From an uncultured Lachnospiraceae bacterium (GTDB lineage: Bacteria > Bacillota > Clostridia > Lachnospirales > Lachnospiraceae), in NCBI GenBank assembly GCA_944381475.1, contig CALWLH010000076.1, positions 1 through 55,951 of the forward strand: a DNA stretch of 55,951 nt. The letters run 5' to 3'. The notes beneath the pieces are model-generated. The model worked only from the letters and a program-made list of their open reading frames with translations. It was not told where the DNA came from and did not search any database. The translations under genes were made by a program, and so were the position numbers. This document shows, piece after piece, positions 25,738 through 34,746 of this stretch (position 1 is the stretch's first letter; every line of letters starts with the position of its first letter).

Positions 25738-26625
25738 ATGGTTAATCCCCTTTTATATACCTTTATTGCTGTGGCAGACTGCGGCAGCTTTACGAAAGCG
25801 GCAGATATCCTTTTTATCTCACCCACTGGGGTTATGAAGCAGATCAATTCACTGGAACAGCATCTGAAGCTGAAGCTGATTGAGCGCTCCCCCTCCGGTA
25901 TCCGCCTCACCGAGGCGGGAATCATCATCTACCGGGATGCAAAGCTGATGATGGACTACTCCAAAAAATCCATATTGGCCGCCAGGGAGGCTCTTCATGT
26001 CCAAGATCAGATCTTTCGGGTGGGCACCTCCCTGTTAAACCCTGCCAAGCCCTGTATGGATCTGTGGTACAGAGTGAACAGGGAATTCCCCGAATATAAG
26101 CTGCACCTGGTACCTTTTGAGGATAATCATGAGGGAATCCTTTCGGAAATAGAACAGCTTGGAGAAAAATTTGATTTTTTGATCGGCGTGTGCGACTCCA
26201 GGGAATGGCTGATGCGCTGCAATTTTCTTCCCCTGGGACGATACGAGAAAATGATTGCCGTTCCCCGTGAACACCCCCTGGCAAAAAAAGAGCGCATTGC
26301 TCTTTCAGATCTGCGGGGAGAGACCCTGATGATGGTGCCCCAGGGGGATTCCGGCACCAACGATTTTATCCGGAACGACCTGCAGAAAAATTACCCGGAA
26401 ATCCGCATTGAGGACACGCCCCGGTTCTATGATCTCTCCGTTTTCAACCGCTGCGCGGAGACAGGACGGGTCCTTCTCACCATCTCCTGCTGGCAGGAGG
26501 TACACCCGGGCCTGGTTTCCATTCCCGTTGACTGGGAGTATTCCATTCCCTACGGCCTGCTCTACAGTCTGAATGCCTCGCAGTCAGTGCTTCAGTTTGC
26601 AGAGGCTGCCAAAAAGCTGAATTGA
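25738..26625 (+). CDS. LysR-family transcriptional regulator
   Basis: Protein of 295 aa. N-terminal winged helix-turn-helix (FIAVADCGSFTKAADILFISPTGVMKQINSLEQHLKLKL), then a periplasmic-binding-protein-like effector domain (about 90-295) beginning FRVGTSLL. CGGAGGTG precedes the ATG. It is divergent from the flavodoxin-cupin-CMD operon, which it most likely controls; its own promoter overlaps the shared region. The inducer is unknown. Confidence 0.93.
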   Translation: MVNPLLYTFIAVADCGSFTKAADILFISPTGVMKQINSLEQHLKLKLIERSPSGIRLTEAGIIIYRDAKLMMDYSKKSILAAREALHVQDQIFRVGTSLLNPAKPCMDLWYRVNREFPEYKLHLVPFEDNHEGILSEIEQLGEKFDFLIGVCDSREWLMRCNFLPLGRYEKMIAVPREHPLAKKERIALSDLRGETLMMVPQGDSGTNDFIRNDLQKNYPEIRIEDTPRFYDLSVFNRCAETGRVLLTISCWQEVHPGLVSIPVDWEYSIPYGLLYSLNASQSVLQFAEAAKKLN

Positions 26626-26628
26626 GCC

Positions 26629-26694
26629 CATTGCAGACCGCACATTGGAAACAAACCGGACTTGCATCACGGCTGCTTGCCAGGCTTATCCCGC
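26629..26694 (-). repeat. Terminator-adjacent structured repeat, copy 5 (diverged)
   Basis: On the minus strand the T6 of the downstream face of the shared terminator leads into GCGGGATAAGCC, matching the opening of copies 3 and 4. The far side keeps GCCCAT and CGC-CAT words in the order seen in copy 3. Only a diverged half of the family is present. Confidence 0.4.
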
Positions 26695-26754
26695 AAAAAA
26701 TAACGGTCATCGCCTTTATGGACTTATCCAAAAAAGGGATGACCGTTTTATTTT
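26695..26754. terminator. Bidirectional terminator between lysR and the P-type ATPase
   Basis: Perfect 10-bp stem AACGGTCATC (26702-26711) / GATGACCGTT (26738-26747). T-rich tracts follow on both strands, so it can end lysR (plus) and the ATPase gene (minus). Confidence 0.85.
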
Positions 26755-26778
26755 CTAAAAGAGCTTAAAAGTACCAAA

Positions 26779-29394
26779 TTAATGCCTGTGCTTTACCAGC
26801 CCGACGGCCTTTGAAAGCTCCATCACTACAAAGGGTACCAGAATCAGTCCCAGACCGATCAGATAAAGCTTCCCGCTCAACCGGATAATTCCAAACAACG
26901 TGGAAAGAGGTGTAAACAGAACCAGACAAACCATCAAAACTGACAGCGCAGCAGCTCCATTCAGCTTTTTATTTGTAAAAAAGCCAATCTTAAACAGGGA
27001 GTGGCCTGAACGCATATTGTAGGCCTGCACAACCTGGGAGAGAGCCAGCACCATAAACGCCAGGGTCTGTCCGCCCTCGATCATACCGGTAGAGGTTTTT
27101 CCCACCCAGTATGCGATCAGGGACAGCGTTCCAAACATGACGCCCTGGAGCGCCACCTGGATTCCAAAACCATGGGCAAACATGCCCTCATTTTTGGGCT
27201 TGGGCTTCTGCTCCATCACATCCTTCTCCACAGCCTCCATGCCCAAGGCGATGGCGGGCATACTGTCTGTCACAAGGTTAATCCACAAAAGCTGCATGGA
27301 GAGAAGAGGCGCCTCATGCCATAAGAGCATAGCCACAAAGACCACGATCACCTCACCGATATTCGTACCTAGAAGGAAGCCCACCACCTTTTTAATGTTG
27401 GCATAGATTCCACGTCCTTCACGCACGGCATCCACGATGGTGGCAAAATTATCATCCGTCAGGGTCATATCCGCAGAGCCCTTGGCCACATCCGTGCCAG
27501 TGATACCCATGGCGCAGCCGATATCTGCGGCCTTTAGAGCGGGGGCGTCATTCACACCATCTCCGGTCATGGAAACCACCTGATCCTTGCGCTGCCATGC
27601 CTTGACGATGCGGATCTTATTCTCCGGTGAAACACGGGCGTATACGGAGATATGCTCCACCTCCTGATCAAGCTCCTGCTCCGTCATGGCGTCAAGCTGG
27701 GCACCGGTGATGGCCCTATCTCCCTCCTCCAGGATACCAAGCTCTTTAGCGATGGCAGAAGCGGTTACCACATGGTCTCCGGTAATCATCACCGGCTTGA
27801 TGCCCGCTCTTCTGCAGACCTCAACCGCAGCCTTGGCCTCCGGTCTTGGCGGATCGATCATTCCCACCAGGCCCATAAAGGTCAGTCCGTTTTCCAGCTC
27901 TTCACTGGTGGGTTCCTGGGGTACATTCTCAATCTCCTTATAGCCGATGGCCAGCACCCGGAGGGCGTTGGAGCTCATCTCATCATTAATTTTCTTTGCT
28001 GCCTCCATATTCCCCGAGGTGCAGCGGGAGGCCATGACGTCAAAGGCGCCCTTGACGATGACAATCTTCTTATTACCGATCTGATTGACAGTGGTCATCA
28101 GCTTCCGATCTGAATCAAAGGGTATTTCCGCCAGGCGGGGGAATTTTTTGTTCAGATCATCCTTGGGCATACCGTTTTTGTGTGCAGCCAGCACGATGGC
28201 CGTCTCCGTGGGGTCGCCGATGTGCTGCTCCTTTGTTCCCTGGAATACCACAGAGCCGTCGCAGCAGAGGGTTCCGTACTGCAAAAGCTTCTTGATGTCC
28301 TCCGAATTATCTGTGGATATATCCTCCGTCTTTCCGGTCTCATCCAGATAGGCCTTCACCAGGGTCATACGGTTCTGGGTCAGGGTTCCGGTCTTATCGG
28401 AGCAGATGATGGAGGCTCCTCCCAGGGTTTCCACTGCCGGAAGTCTCCTGATGATGGCATTTTTCTTAGCGAGGCGCTGCACACCGATGGACAGCACAAT
28501 GGTGACGATGGCCGGAAGTCCCTCGGGAATGGCGGATACAGCCAGGGAAACCGCCATCATGAAAATCTCCATAACCGGGATACCGTTTGCCAAGCCCACG
28601 ATAAAAATAATGGCGCAGGCCACAATGGCCATCATGCCCAGATATTTTCCCAGCTGGGCCAGCTTTTTCTGCAAAGGAGTCTGGCCCTCCTCCTCGTCTT
28701 CCAGGAGATTAGCGATCTTTCCCATCTCCGTGTTCATGCCCGTGGCAGTGACGATGGCTGTGGCAGTACCGTAGGTGATGCTGCAGCCGGAAAATACCAT
28801 ATTGGTCCGGTCTCCCAGAGGGGCCTTCTCCTCAACAGAGGCCAGGGCATCCTTCTCCGATGCCACAGATTCTCCCGTCAGCGCCGACTCCTCGCTCTTT
28901 AAGCTGACGCTCCGAAGAAGTCGTGCATCCGCCGGGACAAAATCCCCCGCCTCCAAATGAATGATGTCGCCGGGCACCAGATCCACCGCGTCAATCACCT
29001 GCTCCTCACCGTTCCTGATCACCCTTGCATGGGGTGCGGACATCCCCTTTAAGGCGTCCAGGGCTTTCTCCGCCTTGCTCTCCTGCATCACGCCCATGAT
29101 GGCGTTGATGATGACGATGAGCAAAATCAGCACCGGCTCGAAAAACTCCTTGGGTTCTCCCTCCACACAGGCAATGCCGAAAGAAATAATGGCCGCTGCA
29201 ATCAGAATCAGAATCATCACATCTTTAAACTGATCGAAAAAGCGCTGGAGCATGGTCTTTTTCTTTTTTTCCCGCAGCTTGTTCTCTCCAAACTGGCCTC
29301 GCTTTTCCTCCACCTGCGCATCTGTAAGGCCCCGGGTAAAATCTGAAGCATATTCCCGGACAACCTCCTCGCCCGTCGCTACATGAACAATCAA
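26779..29394 (-). CDS. P-type cation-translocating ATPase, probable Ca2+ pump
   Basis: Membrane pump of 871-884 aa of the PMR1/SERCA-like P2A group. N-terminal cation-ATPase domain (GLTDAQVEEKRGQFGENKL), actuator motif ALTGES, phosphorylation motif ICSDKTGTLT, hinge MTGDGVNDAPALK, and about ten transmembrane helices. Helix 4 has AVSAIPEGLPA, a Ca2+-site signature, and helix 6 has LLWINLVTDSMPA. I favour a TTG start at 29394 because AAGGAGGAGG lies 10 bases before it; the upstream in-frame ATG at 29433 has no ribosome site. It is monocistronic. It should export Ca2+ or Mn2+ from the cytoplasm. Confidence 0.93.
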   Translation of the reverse strand: MIVHVATGEEVVREYASDFTRGLTDAQVEEKRGQFGENKLREKKKKTMLQRFFDQFKDVMILILIAAAIISFGIACVEGEPKEFFEPVLILLIVIINAIMGVMQESKAEKALDALKGMSAPHARVIRNGEEQVIDAVDLVPGDIIHLEAGDFVPADARLLRSVSLKSEESALTGESVASEKDALASVEEKAPLGDRTNMVFSGCSITYGTATAIVTATGMNTEMGKIANLLEDEEEGQTPLQKKLAQLGKYLGMMAIVACAIIFIVGLANGIPVMEIFMMAVSLAVSAIPEGLPAIVTIVLSIGVQRLAKKNAIIRRLPAVETLGGASIICSDKTGTLTQNRMTLVKAYLDETGKTEDISTDNSEDIKKLLQYGTLCCDGSVVFQGTKEQHIGDPTETAIVLAAHKNGMPKDDLNKKFPRLAEIPFDSDRKLMTTVNQIGNKKIVIVKGAFDVMASRCTSGNMEAAKKINDEMSSNALRVLAIGYKEIENVPQEPTSEELENGLTFMGLVGMIDPPRPEAKAAVEVCRRAGIKPVMITGDHVVTASAIAKELGILEEGDRAITGAQLDAMTEQELDQEVEHISVYARVSPENKIRIVKAWQRKDQVVSMTGDGVNDAPALKAADIGCAMGITGTDVAKGSADMTLTDDNFATIVDAVREGRGIYANIKKVVGFLLGTNIGEVIVVFVAMLLWHEAPLLSMQLLWINLVTDSMPAIALGMEAVEKDVMEQKPKPKNEGMFAHGFGIQVALQGVMFGTLSLIAYWVGKTSTGMIEGGQTLAFMVLALSQVVQAYNMRSGHSLFKIGFFTNKKLNGAAALSVLMVCLVLFTPLSTLFGIIRLSGKLYLIGLGLILVPFVVMELSKAVGLVKHRH

Positions 29395-29641
29395 TTCGGA
29401 TACCTCCTCCTTAGATACCCCGGAACCTCCCATAGATAGAGAGAGCCCGCTCCGTTGCCTAAAAGCAAGCTGCCGCTCCGGATTTTTATTTAGATAAAGT
29501 GTTCCTAATTATACCAAACTATACATTTTTTTGCAATAAACAAATGCCGCCTATTATTAAGTATAAATAAATTTCCGATAAAAACTTCTTAATTCTTTTA
29601 ATCTGGTAAAGCATTCTGTCTTACACCCCATTTCAACATTT

Positions 29642-30574
29642 TCATTCCCCCAAATCCGGATCGAATACCCCCGCAAAGGCTGCATAGGTCCTTTTTATCC
29701 CCTCCGCGGCAGATGTAAGGGAACACCCGGTGGTCTCGATCACCTTCCTTCCATCACAGAGCTGGGTTTCCTCAGAAGTCGCCGGGAAGGGAAGAAACAT
29801 CGCCCTTCGGAGCATTTCAGATACAGGCAGCTCCTCTACCCGAAATTCCCGGTCAGCAGAAGCCTTTAACAGCTCCAGAAAATCTCCATAATCCAGAATT
29901 TCATCCGAACAAAGATTATATGCCTGATTTTTCGTCTCCGGATTCTCACAGAGAGCCTGGAGCATCAGCGCCGCGTCCTTCACATACACAAGCTGAAAGG
30001 CTCCGCCCGCATCCTTGGGAAAGCATACCACTCCCTCCTGAACAATCCGGCGAATGTACTCCGCCTCCCTGGGGGCATAGTTGTAGGGACCGTAAAGAAT
30101 GGAGGGACGGACAATGGTGTAGGATATTCCCCGCTGGGCGCAGCTTTCCTTCAGTTCCTGCTCCAGCGTCACCTTGTTTGCGATATAGGCGCCGGCCTCC
30201 CCGCCGAAACGCCTCCTCTCAAGAGGGAAATCCTCCTTTTTTAAGATACTTGCCCTTCCCGCTCCCACGGTCCTCTCATACACATCTGCGGTGCTGACGA
30301 AAATATATCTGTCAAAGGTTCCTCTGAAATAGGTGAAAAAATCCCTGATATCCCCCGGCTCATAGCCGCAGAAGTCGATGACCCCGTCAAAATGCCGAGT
30401 CTCCACAGCTTCCAGCGCCGCAGGATCATGTCTGTCCAGGATGTACTCCGCAACCCCAAAGTCCTTCATAGAATAGGTTCCCCGGTGGATCAAATGCAGC
30501 TCATGCTTTTCGCCGGCCAGCATGGTGAACACCCGGCCAAAAAAATAGGTTCCTCCGATGATTAAAAATTTCAT
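29642..30574 (-). CDS. NAD-dependent epimerase/dehydratase family protein (atypical SDR)
   Basis: Rossmann-fold protein of 310 aa. The nucleotide loop is GGTYFFG, followed by an Asp-containing strand (VIDFCGYEPGD), the active-site Tyr/Lys pair as YIANK, and IVRPSILYGPYNY. The shape is that of extended SDR sugar-nucleotide epimerases or the related RNA-binding CSP41-like group. The start at 30574 gives the canonical N-terminus MKFLIIGGTYFFG; an earlier in-frame ATG at 30625 would add 17 residues. It lies 54 bases after the C39-like lipoprotein gene on the same strand. The substrate cannot be told. Confidence 0.88.
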   Translation of the reverse strand: MKFLIIGGTYFFGRVFTMLAGEKHELHLIHRGTYSMKDFGVAEYILDRHDPAALEAVETRHFDGVIDFCGYEPGDIRDFFTYFRGTFDRYIFVSTADVYERTVGAGRASILKKEDFPLERRRFGGEAGAYIANKVTLEQELKESCAQRGISYTIVRPSILYGPYNYAPREAEYIRRIVQEGVVCFPKDAGGAFQLVYVKDAALMLQALCENPETKNQAYNLCSDEILDYGDFLELLKASADREFRVEELPVSEMLRRAMFLPFPATSEETQLCDGRKVIETTGCSLTSAAEGIKRTYAAFAGVFDPDLGE

Positions 30575-30628
30575 GCTATATTCCGTTTCCTTTCTTGGTC
30601 TTAGATAAATGTGCCAAGCCCCCAAAAC

Positions 30629-31774
30629 CTATCTCAAATGAATATACACAATATCCGACAGATAGGAAAACCCGCTGTACACATCCTGGGAAAATGTCAG
30701 GTAGTCAATCACATATCTCTCCCCCCAGGTTTCAATTTCCATGGTGATGGTACGCTGGTCAAAATCCACCTCCGCCCCCGTCACCACAAAATAGTGGGAG
30801 GATACGTTTCCAGCTGAGACCAGACTCCCCCTCTGTTCATCCCCTCCGTCATACTGGTACAGCTCTATCTGGGTAAAGGGGCCCACCGCCATGATCACTG
30901 GGATATCCTGTTCCAGCATATAGAGGATAGAGTTGGTCTTGCGAAGAAACCTTTCTGCCGTCTCCTCCAGCTCCTCCCTCTCAAAGTAGGGCTCCAGCAT
31001 GGCACTGGCAGAGGCCGCATTGATGTAGTCTGCTCCCGAAAAGGCTGGCGCTCTGCCGCCCCACTCCGCCCTAAGCTCACAGTCCTGTTCCTGACTGTAG
31101 AGGGTCATGCCCTCCGCCAGGCTGGTTCCAAGAGCGCCTCCAAGCTGGACAGAAAAGGGAAACAGATCCGCCCTGGCCCGAAGCCCCCGCACATAGGACT
31201 GATATTCTGCGTAGTCCAGGGGAGAATCCACAGCTAAAAGGGCTGAGGGGATCAGCTTCTCATAGCCTGCGTGGTGCTGGGCAATGTAGAGAAGGGTATC
31301 CGCAGCCCCGATCAGGCCGCAGCCCTCATTTTCGAGCTGGTAATCTCCCTCCCCGGTTGCGCCATTGTAGAACCAGGACTGATTGCCCCCGTTATAGACC
31401 GTCCCCGGCGTGTACCCTGCCTCATCCCCAGCGTAGGTGAGCTGTAAAAAATGGGGGTTTGAAAGGCTGAAGGAAAGGGCTCCCGTCTGCTCCTGCATAT
31501 CAATCTCTGTCATTTCTTCTGAAAACTGGGACTCCTGTGAAGCACTCGCCTCCTGTGAACCAACAGAAATGTCCGCTGTAGAAGCAATTTCCGACATTTC
31601 CTCCAAAAAAGACCGCTCTTCTGTAGACAACGCTTCATCAGAGCCCCCCTCGGTCAGTGCATCCCCTGTACTCTCCTCATCCGATAGTAAGGGCGATCTG
31701 GCACATCCGCCAGCCATTCCCAAAAGCAACGCGCTTACAAGCAATCCCGGGATACCTCGTCTTATGAACACCAT
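30629..31774 (-). CDS. C39-like peptidase-domain lipoprotein
   Basis: Lipoprotein of 381 aa with lipobox MAGGC (Cys about 24), then an acidic Ser/Glu-rich linker to about 120 and a papain-like C39_2 fold. The likely catalytic Cys lies in ENEGCGLIGAADTL and the His in SSHYFVVTGAE, with a downstream polar residue. Export and anchoring put it on the outer face of the membrane; it may cleave peptides or be a binding variant. Start at 31774 is supported by AAAGGGA and by the signal peptide; an earlier in-frame ATG adds 29 residues. It starts 31 bases after the araC-type gene. Confidence 0.8.
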   Translation of the reverse strand: MVFIRRGIPGLLVSALLLGMAGGCARSPLLSDEESTGDALTEGGSDEALSTEERSFLEEMSEIASTADISVGSQEASASQESQFSEEMTEIDMQEQTGALSFSLSNPHFLQLTYAGDEAGYTPGTVYNGGNQSWFYNGATGEGDYQLENEGCGLIGAADTLLYIAQHHAGYEKLIPSALLAVDSPLDYAEYQSYVRGLRARADLFPFSVQLGGALGTSLAEGMTLYSQEQDCELRAEWGGRAPAFSGADYINAASASAMLEPYFEREELEETAERFLRKTNSILYMLEQDIPVIMAVGPFTQIELYQYDGGDEQRGSLVSAGNVSSHYFVVTGAEVDFDQRTITMEIETWGERYVIDYLTFSQDVYSGFSYLSDIVYIHLR

Positions 31775-31805
31775 TTTTTCATTCCCTTTCTTTATAAACA
31801 CCGTA

Positions 31806-32648
31806 TCACCACACCGGAGGCTGTTTCCGGTATTCGCTGGGGGGCAACCCCATCCGAGCATGAAAGAGCTTGGAAAAATACAGCGGATCGGAATACCCCA
31901 CCTGTACTGCCACCTCTCCCACAGAGAGCAGGGTGGAGCGCAGCAGGTGACAGGCCTGCTCCATGCGAATCCTCGTGTGAAACTGCTGCATGCTCATCCC
32001 CTTTTCCCTCTTAAACACCGCCGCCAGGCGCTTGTAGCTTAAATAAAACTGCTGTTCCAGCGTCTCCGCCTGAAAGGGCTGCCTAAAGTGCTCCGTGAGA
32101 TATCGGCAGACCTGATCTGACAGAGTCAGGGGCGCAACGCTCCCATGACCGTAAAAGCCGATATCTGAGAGCAGCTGGTAAAGCCGCCCATTGATCCTCC
32201 ATTTTTTCACCGGATCCTTTCCGTGGACATAGTCGGTAAAAGCCCTGATCTTCTGTTCCAGGATGGAGCCTGAAAGCCCTGTCAGAAGCTTAGGTAGAGG
32301 GAGGCTGCTTTGCAGCTCCTGGTATGGTTCCAGGGGCTCATAGTCCGGCGCAAAGACAGGAAGCGCTCCGGGCTGATCCATATAAAAATGAACGAAATGC
32401 CAGCAGGTGCCCCTGGGGATGGGGATCTTGCCAAAATGATGTACTCCGCCTTTTAAAAGAAGAAGCATTCCCGGCTTTACCTCATAGTCTTTTTCCCCCT
32501 CCGTCACATAAATGCATCCCTCCGTCACATAGATCAGCACATGAAAGGGCGCCACCCTGTCCGCATGAACAAAGGGACTGGAAGCCGCCAGAAAGTCGCC
32601 GCCGGAAAACACCGGCAGCAGCGTATTGGTCAAAACAAGCCGGTTCAA
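31806..32648 (-). CDS. AraC-family transcriptional regulator
   Basis: Protein of 280 aa: N-terminal cupin-like sensor domain (about 1-150) and C-terminal double helix-turn-helix (about 180-278) with the AraC signature VGEVAVQVGYSDPLYFSKLFHARMGLPPSEYR. A TTG start at 32648 follows GGAGG at six bases. It is divergent from the GH127 arabinofuranosidase gene and is likely its sugar-responsive activator. A 21-bp tandem repeat in the sensor domain duplicates seven residues (IYVTEGC then IYVTEGE). Confidence 0.92.
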   Translation of the reverse strand: MNRLVLTNTLLPVFSGGDFLAASSPFVHADRVAPFHVLIYVTEGCIYVTEGEKDYEVKPGMLLLLKGGVHHFGKIPIPRGTCWHFVHFYMDQPGALPVFAPDYEPLEPYQELQSSLPLPKLLTGLSGSILEQKIRAFTDYVHGKDPVKKWRINGRLYQLLSDIGFYGHGSVAPLTLSDQVCRYLTEHFRQPFQAETLEQQFYLSYKRLAAVFKREKGMSMQQFHTRIRMEQACHLLRSTLLSVGEVAVQVGYSDPLYFSKLFHARMGLPPSEYRKQPPVW

Positions 32649-32810
32649 GATGATCCTCCATATTTTCGTGAAAATCTTCCATAGTTTTTCTCTTTATTCT
32701 AGTTTTTAATACATATTACAGGAAAGGTCAAGACTTTTTTTCGGGAAGAGCCTTTTTACCCATCAGAGAACATCCGATGCGGTATACTTCAAAAATCTAC
32801 AGAGAGGAGC

Positions 32811-32825
32811 GCCGCCCCAGGCGGC
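32811..32825 (+). promoter_or_regulatory. GC-rich hairpin just before the GH127 start codon
   Basis: GCCGCC-CCA-GGCGGC forms a six-pair stem ending 10 bases before the ATG. It separates a good GAGAGGAG from the start codon, leaving only AGG between stem and ATG. If it forms in mRNA it would bring the ribosome site close or block it. Confidence 0.45.
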
Positions 32826-32835
32826 AGGTACAGCC

Positions 32836-34746
32836 ATGAAAATTCAGAGACAAATCAGCCAGAAGGCCTATCATGCGGATCACAGCTTTATGGGCTCCTA
32901 CCAGAAGCTCATCAAGGACACAGTGATTCCCTATCAATACAGCGTGTTAAAGGACGAGGCAGAAGGGGCAGAAAAAAGCCATGTGATAGCCAATTTCATC
33001 AATGCGGGAAAAGCCCTTCGGGGAGAGGACGCGGGAGATGGGTACTACGGCATGGTGTTCCAGGACAGCGACCTAGCAAAGTGGATCGAGGCAGCCGCCT
33101 ACTCCCTCACCAGCTTTCCGGATCCGGAGCTTGAAAGGACGGCGGATGAGGCCATAGGGCTCGTCGCAGCCGCCCAGGATGAGGACGGATATTTAAACAC
33201 CTACTACACCATCAAGGACAGAGACAAGCGCTATACCAACCTCTTAGAGGGGCACGAGCTCTACTGCTCCGGCCACATGATGGAGGCCGCCTGCGCCTAC
33301 TATGAGGCCACGGGAAAGGACGCCCTTCTAGAGGTGATGGAGAAAAATATGGAGCACATCTATGACTATTTTATCACCCAGGGTCATGAGGGTTATCCGG
33401 GACATCCAGAGATCGAGCTGGCGCTGATGAAGCTCTATCGTGTGACAGGAAATGAGCATGCCAAAAAGCTGGCGGAGCATTTTATCAATGTACGGGGGGT
33501 AGATCCTCATTTTTATGAAAAGGAAGCGAAGAAACGGGATTGGACCGTATGGAACGCCAACCCCTCCGACTATAACTATATGCAGGCGGGAGCGCCTGTA
33601 AGGAAACAGACAAGGGCTACCGGCCATGCGGTTCGGGCGGTATACCTCCTCACCGGAATGGCGGACGCGGCCTCTGAGGATGAGGACGCCTCCCTCCTTG
33701 CGGCCTGCGAAAGGCTCTGGGACAATATCACGAAAAAGAGAATATATGTGACGGGGGGAATCGGCTCCACCTTCATGGGGGAAGCCTTTAGCACGGACTA
33801 TGACCTTCCAAATGACACCGCCTATTGTGAAACCTGCGCCTCCATCGGCCTGATGTTCTTTGCCTCCAGAATGCTGGAAAACCAGGTACGGGGCGAATAC
33901 GGGGATGTGATGGAGCGTGCCTTCTACAACACGGTGCTGGCCGGGATGAGCCTTGACGGAAAGCGTTTTTTCTACGTGAACCCCCTGGAATGCGCGCCGG
34001 GAATCTCAGGTATATCCCCCACCCACAGACATGTGCTGACCACCCGGCCCGGCTGGCATACCTGCGCCTGCTGCCCTCCCAATGCTGCCAGGCTCATCTC
34101 CTCCATAGGAAAATATGCCTACGGGGAAAATGAAAGCACCGCCTTCTGCCATCTATTTGCAGGGGGACATGTGGAATTTGGCAACGGCCTGACCCTGGAC
34201 TGTGAAACGGAATATCCCTATGGCTTTCAGGTGAAATATACCATTCTGAAGGGGAATGGAGGTTTGGCCCTCCGTATTCCCGGCTGGAGCAAAACCCATT
34301 CCCTGCTGTTAAACGGCGCAACGGCGAACGCTTCCATGAAGGAGGGATACGCTTATATACAGGTACGCACCGGAGATGTCATAGAGCTTCTCTTAGATGA
34401 TCAGCCCTACCGGATTTATGCATCTTCAAGGGTTCCCAGGCTTACCGGCTGTACGGCCATCGGCCGCGGTCCTCTGATCTACTGCTTTGAGGGAGTGGAC
34501 AATGGAGGGGATGTGATGGGCCTGTCCCTGAAACGGGAGGGAGTCCTCACTGTTGGCCCCGCTGCCCCCGGTCTGCCCCCAAGCACTGGAACCCTTCTTG
34601 CAGAGGCATTAAAAGCTGAGGCCATGAATGGGCTTTACAGCCAGAAGCCGCCCGCCCAGACCCCCGTTACCGCTACTGCCATCCCCTACTATGCCTGGTG
34701 CAACCGGGGAGAAAATCAGATGCGGGTGTGGATGCCCACAGCGTAG
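32836..34746 (+). CDS. GH127 beta-L-arabinofuranosidase
   Basis: Cytoplasmic enzyme of 636 aa (no signal peptide) that should release beta-L-arabinofuranose from arabino-oligosaccharides. The zinc-cysteine active site of the HypBA1 type is complete: Glu332 and Cys334 in CETCA, Cys412 (nucleophile) and Cys413 in ACCPPN. Glu316 lies 16 residues before Glu332, where the acid/base Glu is in HypBA1. An alpha/alpha barrel precedes C-terminal beta domains. It is divergent from the araC-type gene, and its 3' end overlaps the convergent VanZ-RDD gene by 31 bases. The final 80 residues match the family only loosely by eye. Confidence 0.93.
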   Translation: MKIQRQISQKAYHADHSFMGSYQKLIKDTVIPYQYSVLKDEAEGAEKSHVIANFINAGKALRGEDAGDGYYGMVFQDSDLAKWIEAAAYSLTSFPDPELERTADEAIGLVAAAQDEDGYLNTYYTIKDRDKRYTNLLEGHELYCSGHMMEAACAYYEATGKDALLEVMEKNMEHIYDYFITQGHEGYPGHPEIELALMKLYRVTGNEHAKKLAEHFINVRGVDPHFYEKEAKKRDWTVWNANPSDYNYMQAGAPVRKQTRATGHAVRAVYLLTGMADAASEDEDASLLAACERLWDNITKKRIYVTGGIGSTFMGEAFSTDYDLPNDTAYCETCASIGLMFFASRMLENQVRGEYGDVMERAFYNTVLAGMSLDGKRFFYVNPLECAPGISGISPTHRHVLTTRPGWHTCACCPPNAARLISSIGKYAYGENESTAFCHLFAGGHVEFGNGLTLDCETEYPYGFQVKYTILKGNGGLALRIPGWSKTHSLLLNGATANASMKEGYAYIQVRTGDVIELLLDDQPYRIYASSRVPRLTGCTAIGRGPLIYCFEGVDNGGDVMGLSLKREGVLTVGPAAPGLPPSTGTLLAEALKAEAMNGLYSQKPPAQTPVTATAIPYYAWCNRGENQMRVWMPTA

